In this document: positions 15,014-19,176 of the stretch, piece after piece
How positions within the stretch are numbered: position 1 is the first letter of the stretch
How the letters are laid out: every line of letters begins with the position of its first letter
From: Sphaerochaeta sp.
GTDB lineage: Bacteria; Spirochaetota; Spirochaetia; Sphaerochaetales; Sphaerochaetaceae
Assembly (NCBI GenBank): GCA_003446545.1
Contig: DMAO01000146.1
Location: forward strand, 1 to 19,176
Reading direction: 5' to 3'
DNA length: 19,176 nt
The notes under the pieces: generated by a model
Told to the model about the DNA's origin: nothing
Database searches by the model: none
What the model saw: only the letters and a program-made list of their open reading frames with translations
Made by a program: the position numbers and the translations under genes

Positions 15014-16309
15014 ATGTTGTCATATTTGCCGTCCATCATGGTATTCATTCTCTATTTCTCGAGTATCCCCATCGCCTATGCCCTGCTTGGGTCCTCTCTC
15101 TTCTATTTCGCTGTCATCGACACAAGCTCACCGGTTGACCTTCTCCTGCAGAAGTTCGTAACCAGTACCCAGTCATTCCCGCTGCTGGCGATCCCCTTCT
15201 TTATCATGGCCGGTTCCATCATGAACTATGCTGGTATCAGCCAAAAACTCATGCAGTTTGCTGAAGTACTTACCGGGCACATGGCTGGAGGCCTTGCCCA
15301 GGTCAACGTCCTGTTGAGCATGCTCATGGGAGGAGTCTCCGGTTCAGCAAACGCTGATGCGGCTATGCAGAGTAAGATGCTCGTCCCGGAAATGGAGAAG
15401 CGTGGATACGACAAGGCATTCTCCACTGCAATCACAGCAGCCTCCTCGGCTGTCACCCCGGTCATACCACCAGGGATCAACCTTATCATCTATGCCCTGA
15501 TCGCCAGTGCATCGGTAGGACGAATGTTTGCTGCCGGATATATCCCAGGCCTGATCATGACCATAAGTCTGATGGTAACCGTAGCGATCATCTCAAAAAA
15601 GCGCGGATACAAACCCAGCCGGGAGGAAAAAGCCAAGCCTAAGGAAATTCTCAAACAGGGCTTCGACTCCATCTGGGCATTGCTTTTCCCCTTTGGTATC
15701 ATCATGGGGCTACGTGTCGGTATCTTTACCCCATCCGAAGCAGGGGCGGTGGCAGTATTCTACTGTATCATCGTAGGAAAGTTCATCTACAAGAAACTGG
15801 GCAAGGAACATATCATCCCTGTCTTGAAAGAGACTGTCTTGGCAACCAGCTCTGTCGTCCTCATCATTGTATCGGCCTCAGTCTTTGGCTACTACCTGAA
15901 CTGGGAACAGATTCCCCAGCATCTGACCGCATTGCTTTTGAACGTGACCCAGAGCAAATATGTGATGCTGATGATCATCAACGTCCTCTTCCTGATAATG
16001 GGGATGTTCCTTGAAGGGGGAGCGGCCCTGATTATCCTGGCACCTCTGTTGGTGCCCGTAGTAACCCAACTCGGAGTCGATCCCATCCACTTCGGACTGA
16101 TCTGTATTGTCAACATCATGATCGGCGGCATCACCCCACCCTTCGGGTCCATGATGTTCACCTGTTGTACCATCACTGGATGCGAGCTTCAGGACTTTGT
16201 AAGAGAGGCCATCCCGTTCATCTTCGCCTTGCTAGTATCCCTTATCCTGATCACCTATATTCCTATCATCACCCTTATCCTGCCCAATCTGCTCTATGGA
16301 GTAGCGTAA
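15014..16309 (+). CDS. dctM: TRAP transporter large permease, DctM family
   Basis: Large channel subunit, 431 residues, the usual family size, with about a dozen hydrophobic segments. Family landmarks are clear: I-P-F-F-I-M-A-G near residue 60, G-G-V-S-G-S-A-N-A-D-A-A-M near residue 110, V-I-P-P-G-I-N near 150 and the C-terminal G-G-I-T-P-P-F-G. The transporter is driven by an ion gradient, typically sodium, which fits with the sodium-type NQR complex in the same window. GAGGT lies at the end of dctQ as its ribosome site. The downstream GDPD follows after 26 bases with no terminator seen. Confidence 0.95.
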   Translation: MLSYLPSIMVFILYFSSIPIAYALLGSSLFYFAVIDTSSPVDLLLQKFVTSTQSFPLLAIPFFIMAGSIMNYAGISQKLMQFAEVLTGHMAGGLAQVNVLLSMLMGGVSGSANADAAMQSKMLVPEMEKRGYDKAFSTAITAASSAVTPVIPPGINLIIYALIASASVGRMFAAGYIPGLIMTISLMVTVAIISKKRGYKPSREEKAKPKEILKQGFDSIWALLFPFGIIMGLRVGIFTPSEAGAVAVFYCIIVGKFIYKKLGKEHIIPVLKETVLATSSVVLIIVSASVFGYYLNWEQIPQHLTALLLNVTQSKYVMLMIINVLFLIMGMFLEGGAALIILAPLLVPVVTQLGVDPIHFGLICIVNIMIGGITPPFGSMMFTCCTITGCELQDFVREAIPFIFALLVSLILITYIPIITLILPNLLYGVA

Positions 16310-16335
16310 CAACAGCAAAGAAGGAGTTCCATCAC

Positions 16336-17064
16336 ATGAAAGTATATGCACACAGAGGGTACAGCGGAGCTTACCCGGAGAATACCATGCTCTCATTCAG
16401 AAAGGCGTTGGAAGCGGGGAGCGACGGCATCGAACTTGATGTCCAGCTAACCAAAGATGCTCACGTTGTTGTCATCCATGATGAGACACTTGACCGCACT
16501 ACCGATGGTAAGGGTCGGGTCTGTGACTATACACTCACCGAGCTGCAGAAGCTCAACGCTGCAGTCCATTTCCCCCATACGAGTGAATTTGAGCACATCC
16601 CCACCTTTGAGGAGTATTGTGCATGGGTGAAGACAACAGAGCTGATAACCAATATCGAGCTGAAGACAGGCATCATCTACTACCAAGGGCTTGAAGAGAA
16701 GACTCTTGCTATCCTCAAGGCACATGGCTTGGAGAGGAAGGTATTCTTCTCCTCCTTCAACCTGCTGTCCATAGCGAATGCCAAGGCCCTCGATGAGAGC
16801 ATACCCTGTGGGGTTCTGGTCCCTGAATCAGGTCTGGTCAATGCAGGATATTTCTGTGAAAAGTTTGGCTTTGAGTCCTTTCATCCAAACTTCTGCAATG
16901 TAAGCAAAGAGTCTGTTAGCGAATGCAAGGAGCATGGGATCAAGACAAACGTCTGGACAGTGAACTCCATGGGACAGCTTGAGCAATGCTACAGCTGGGG
17001 TTGTGATGGTGTCTTCACCAATTACCCCTCGGTCTGCAAAGAGTGGATCAAAAGCAGGGGCTAA
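16336..17064 (+). CDS. ugpQ: Glycerophosphodiester phosphodiesterase (UgpQ-like)
   Basis: Hydrolyses glycerophosphodiesters to sn-glycerol 3-phosphate and an alcohol. It is a cytoplasmic TIM-barrel enzyme of 242 residues, close to E. coli UgpQ (247), and has no signal peptide. All catalytic and metal ligands are present: His6-Arg7-Gly8, the P-E-N-T motif at 14-17, Glu33 and Asp35 in I-E-L-D, His48-Asp49, the later N-I-E-L-K and the C-terminal V-W-T-V-N. I chose ATG 16336, behind AAGGAG at 16321-16326, because the family begins just before the H-R-G motif; the frame is open upstream into dctM but that part is not homologous. Co-transcription with the TRAP genes implies that the imported solute, or its product, meets this enzyme inside the cell. 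Confidence 0.94.
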   Translation: MKVYAHRGYSGAYPENTMLSFRKALEAGSDGIELDVQLTKDAHVVVIHDETLDRTTDGKGRVCDYTLTELQKLNAAVHFPHTSEFEHIPTFEEYCAWVKTTELITNIELKTGIIYYQGLEEKTLAILKAHGLERKVFFSSFNLLSIANAKALDESIPCGVLVPESGLVNAGYFCEKFGFESFHPNFCNVSKESVSECKEHGIKTNVWTVNSMGQLEQCYSWGCDGVFTNYPSVCKEWIKSRG

Positions 17065-17153
17065 GAATCCGGACAAAAAGGAAAAATGAAAAAGGAAAAG
17101 AATAAGGAACCAGTGAAAATTGACCATTGAATATTGAAGACTGAGTAGGTATC

Positions 17154-17182
17154 AGAGGCAAAGACTACAAGTCTTTGCCTCT
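17154..17182. terminator. Hairpin terminator between convergent GDPD genes
   Basis: A perfect 13-base stem (17154-17166 with 17170-17182) and a 3-base ACA loop lie midway between the converging genes. There is no long T-run on either side, so it may act mainly as a bidirectional mRNA end or transcript barrier. The rest of the 179-base gap is A-rich (17078-17106) and shows no gene. Confidence 0.65.
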
Positions 17183-17243
17183 TGCTTCATAGGAGAACCC
17201 TTCCTTTCAAACTTATCAGCTATGTCCCTAGGGAACCACAGCC

Positions 17244-17972
17244 CTAGTGCTCAGAGAGCTTCGCTTCTAGATAGGCGAGTTCCTCTTTCAGCAGAGGAAT
17301 ATCCTTTGTGGTCAGTGATGCTGCCCCAAAGTCGATCATCTTGCGCATCAGAGCCCTTGTCTCAACTGTCCAGACGAAGATGGGGAGAAACTTCTTTCTT
17401 GCGAGAGTGAACAATTCTTCTTGAACATACTCACAGTTGATGTTCAGGGCAAAAGCATCTGCCTGCCCTGCAGCCTCGACCATGGCAAGGGCATAGGAAC
17501 TATACGTAGGATAGCTCCCCTTATCCCAAGAATCAGCATTGTAGAGGACCTTTGCCAAGGGAAGTAGCTGATGGATCAAGCCTATCTCACCCTCCTTGCA
17601 CCCGGTAAAGATAACCTGGGAAGTACAATCCCACGCAGCTATGATGGCACATACACAGGGGATTGCCCCGACCTCCTTTATATCCAGATTTACTCTGATG
17701 CCATGCTCAAAACAGAGAGTCAGGGCACTCTCCAACAACAATAGCCCAGGGTCATACAGGAGAAGTTGCCCATACGTCAAGCCAGCGATAGGTAAGGGAC
17801 TGCCATCGAGGGAAGGATTGTGCGAAAGCACCACTTTGTCGTCGAGGGTCTTGCGCACATCAATTTCGATGATATCAGGCTCGGCGAGACAGGCCTGCCT
17901 CAGATATTCCATACTGTTGGGTTGTGTTTTTGAAGCTCCGCTATGAGCTGTTATGAAAAGGTTTGTGTTCAT
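17244..17972 (-). CDS. Divergent glycerophosphodiester phosphodiesterase family protein
   Basis: GDPD-fold protein of 242 residues, last gene of the minus-strand ABC operon. Most ligands are present: His10, Glu36 and Asp38 in I-E-I-D, His51 in S-H-N, Lys in L-D-I-K, and the C-terminal V-W-T-V-E. The usual His-Arg-Gly is His-Ser-Gly (Ser11 in place of the catalytic arginine), the P-E-N-T motif is Q-P-N-S, and the I-E-I-K glutamate is an aspartate. It may have altered activity or another phosphodiester substrate. ATG 17972 is chosen over GTG 17975 because GGGGGAG is then five bases away. The ATG overlaps the permease TGA (TGATG), giving translational coupling. In E. coli, ugpQ likewise ends the ugp ABC operon for glycerol phosphate, which supports a related role here. 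Confidence 0.85.
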   Translation of the reverse strand: MNTNLFITAHSGASKTQPNSMEYLRQACLAEPDIIEIDVRKTLDDKVVLSHNPSLDGSPLPIAGLTYGQLLLYDPGLLLLESALTLCFEHGIRVNLDIKEVGAIPCVCAIIAAWDCTSQVIFTGCKEGEIGLIHQLLPLAKVLYNADSWDKGSYPTYSSYALAMVEAAGQADAFALNINCEYVQEELFTLARKKFLPIFVWTVETRALMRKMIDFGAASLTTKDIPLLKEELAYLEAKLSEH

Positions 17973-18820
17973 CACTTCTCCCCCATAGAGAAGCCCTTGG
18001 TATAGTGCTTATAGACAAAGTTGGAAAATATCAGAACAGGGACAGAGGTGATAAGTCCGATACTCATCAGATGGCCCCACAAAGTCTCATATTCACCAAT
18101 GTAGTCAACGATGACCAGAGGAAGGGTCCTCAGAGCTGGGGTACGGATAAAGAGCAGTCCAAAGAGAAATTCATCCCATGCGGCGATGACACTGAAAATG
18201 GAAGTGGCAACCAAGCCTGTTCGGGCAATCGGAGTTACAATTTCCCAAAGGATCACAGCCTTGCTGGCCCCATCAATCTGAGCCGCTTCCTCAAACGTCC
18301 TTGGTATACTCTTCAAAAATCCAAACAGCATCCAGGTGCAATACGGCAAGGTATAGACCTGATAGACCAGGATAAGACCGATCAGGTTGTTAATGAGACG
18401 CATCGAGTTGAACATGGTATACAGCGGAATTGCCAGAACCACTGGGGGCAAGATCTTCACCAGAAGAATCCAGATCATGAATATCAGGTTGAAGGCTAAG
18501 GGAAATTTGAACCGTGACAGGGCATAGGCTGCAGTGAATGACAAGAACAGCGAGAGCATGGTTGCCCCTAGGGAGACTATCAGGCTATTGAGCATGTTCC
18601 GAAGAAATCCTGACTGCAACACTGCAACATAGTTCTCCAGAGTGGGAGCTCTAGGAACAAACGTTGGGTTAGGGAGCACGACTTCCAATGGATTTTTCAG
18701 GGAAGTGGCCAGTATCCAATACACTGGGAACAGGGTAATGACCAGAATAAAGAGGACAAATACCCAAAAAAGGGGATTGTCCTGTTTCTTCCTTACCTTA
18801 AGCATTTGTGCCATCCTCAT
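17972..18820 (-). CDS. ABC transporter permease, MalG/UgpE type
   Basis: Inner-membrane permease of 282 residues. It has an N-terminal helix after a basic stretch, the P-V-Y-W-I-L-A-T-S-L-K-N motif, and further helices. The EAA loop F-E-E-A-A-Q-I-D-G-A-S is clear around bases 18262-18300, followed by the W-D-E-F-L-F-G segment and the C-terminal K-G-F-S-M-G-E-K, all typical of the sugar and glycerol-phosphate family. The start is taken as ATG 18820, overlapping the previous gene by 23 bases; ATG 18805, with GAGG nine bases upstream, is equally possible and would shorten the protein by five residues. With the GDPD overlapping its stop, a glycerol phosphate or glycerophosphodiester importer is likely; a plain sugar importer is the alternative. 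Confidence 0.92.
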   Translation of the reverse strand: MRMAQMLKVRKKQDNPLFWVFVLFILVITLFPVYWILATSLKNPLEVVLPNPTFVPRAPTLENYVAVLQSGFLRNMLNSLIVSLGATMLSLFLSFTAAYALSRFKFPLAFNLIFMIWILLVKILPPVVLAIPLYTMFNSMRLINNLIGLILVYQVYTLPYCTWMLFGFLKSIPRTFEEAAQIDGASKAVILWEIVTPIARTGLVATSIFSVIAAWDEFLFGLLFIRTPALRTLPLVIVDYIGEYETLWGHLMSIGLITSVPVLIFSNFVYKHYTKGFSMGEK

Positions 18821-19176
18821 GGAGAATCTTCCTGATGTAGAACAGAGATATCAGGGTGACAACGAGCAGGGTAAGCAAAGAGGCTGTCGAAGCCCTGCCC
18901 AGATTGAAGTAGGAGAATCCTTCACGATAGATAAATGTAGAGAGGGTCTCTGTGGAGTTTCCAGGGCCTCCTTGGGTCAGTGCATAGACCTTCCCGAACA
19001 GCTTGAAGGTATCGATCGTTCGCAACATGGCAACCAGCATAATCTGGCTTGCGAGAATGGGGATGGTAATCCTGAATGCAATCTGATGCGATTGCGCACC
19101 ATCGATCTGTGCGGCCTCAAAGGTCTCCCTTGGAATGGATTGCATGGAGGCTTGAAGCATGATAAAGGCAAAGGGT
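18798..19176 (-). CDS. ABC transporter permease, MalF/UgpA type (5' partial)
   Basis: C-terminal part of the first permease; the gene runs off the right edge of the window, and the frame stays open to the last base. The residues before the first in-window ATG (P-F-A-F-I) belong to the family, so that ATG is internal. The EAA loop F-E-A-A-Q-I-D-G-A is near bases 19090-19125, then F-G-K-V-Y-A-L-T-Q-G-G-P-G-N-S-T, the same late motif as in the first permease of the window. Its stop overlaps the next permease start. The binding protein and any ATPase should lie beyond the window. Confidence 0.92.
   Translation of the reverse strand, partial: PFAFIMLQASMQSIPRETFEAAQIDGAQSHQIAFRITIPILASQIMLVAMLRTIDTFKLFGKVYALTQGGPGNSTETLSTFIYREGFSYFNLGRASTASLLTLLVVTLISLFYIRKILHEDGTNA

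Noticed and set aside
16165..16335. Longer N-terminus for the TRAP-linked GDPD, starting inside dctM
   Set aside because: The extra residues come from another frame of dctM; the ribosome site and the start of the GDPD fold both point to ATG 16336.
17078..17106. A-rich stretch with repeated GGAAAA-like units after the first GDPD, as a repeat element
   Set aside because: The units are irregular and short; it looks like simple low-complexity intergenic sequence.

Overview
The window is a bacterial chromosome segment made of transport and energy operons, with no phage, IS element, CRISPR array, rRNA or tRNA visible. Short Shine-Dalgarno-led operons, sugar ABC importers of the MalF/MalG type, a TRAP transporter and an NQR/RNF-type pump suggest an anaerobic, sugar-fermenting organism. 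My best guess is a spirochaete of the Sphaerochaeta/Treponema type, but this is inference from gene content and style, not from a marker gene.

Layout. (1) 2-3920, plus strand: the end of a carbohydrate ABC operon, with two inner-membrane permeases (the first cut by the window edge) followed by a GH31 alpha-xylosidase very like E. coli YicI. Together they would import and hydrolyse an alpha-xyloside. This block looks more AT-rich than the rest. (2) 3903-4150: a short stretch with broken minus-strand coding remnants. (3) 4153-5082, minus: an ADP-ribosylglycohydrolase family protein, divergent from (4) 5294-6280, plus: an aldo/keto reductase.

(5) 6376-10751, plus: a tightly coupled six-gene operon behind a good promoter, nqrB-C-D-E-F plus a 157-residue protein of unknown function. 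The flavin-attachment threonines, the NqrD/NqrE iron cysteines and the NqrF 2Fe-2S, FAD and NADH motifs are all present. However, nqrA is missing from the operon, and so are rnfB and rnfC, while NqrB is short at its N-terminus. It therefore looks like an NADH-driven pump without the usual quinone-handling parts, and is the most interesting item here.

(6) 10758-13169, minus: a LacI-family regulator followed by an MFS transporter. (7) 13408-17064, plus, divergent from the regulator: dctP-dctQ-dctM TRAP transporter genes and a glycerophosphodiester phosphodiesterase (GDPD), with an 11-bp inverted repeat between dctP and dctQ. (8) 17244-19176, minus, convergent: the end of a second ABC sugar/glycerol-3-phosphate-type importer (two permeases, the upstream one cut by the window edge) and a second, divergent GDPD. 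The two GDPD genes face each other across a strong hairpin. Two unrelated transporters each linked to a GDPD suggest that this locus handles phospholipid head-group diesters or related glycerol-phosphate compounds.
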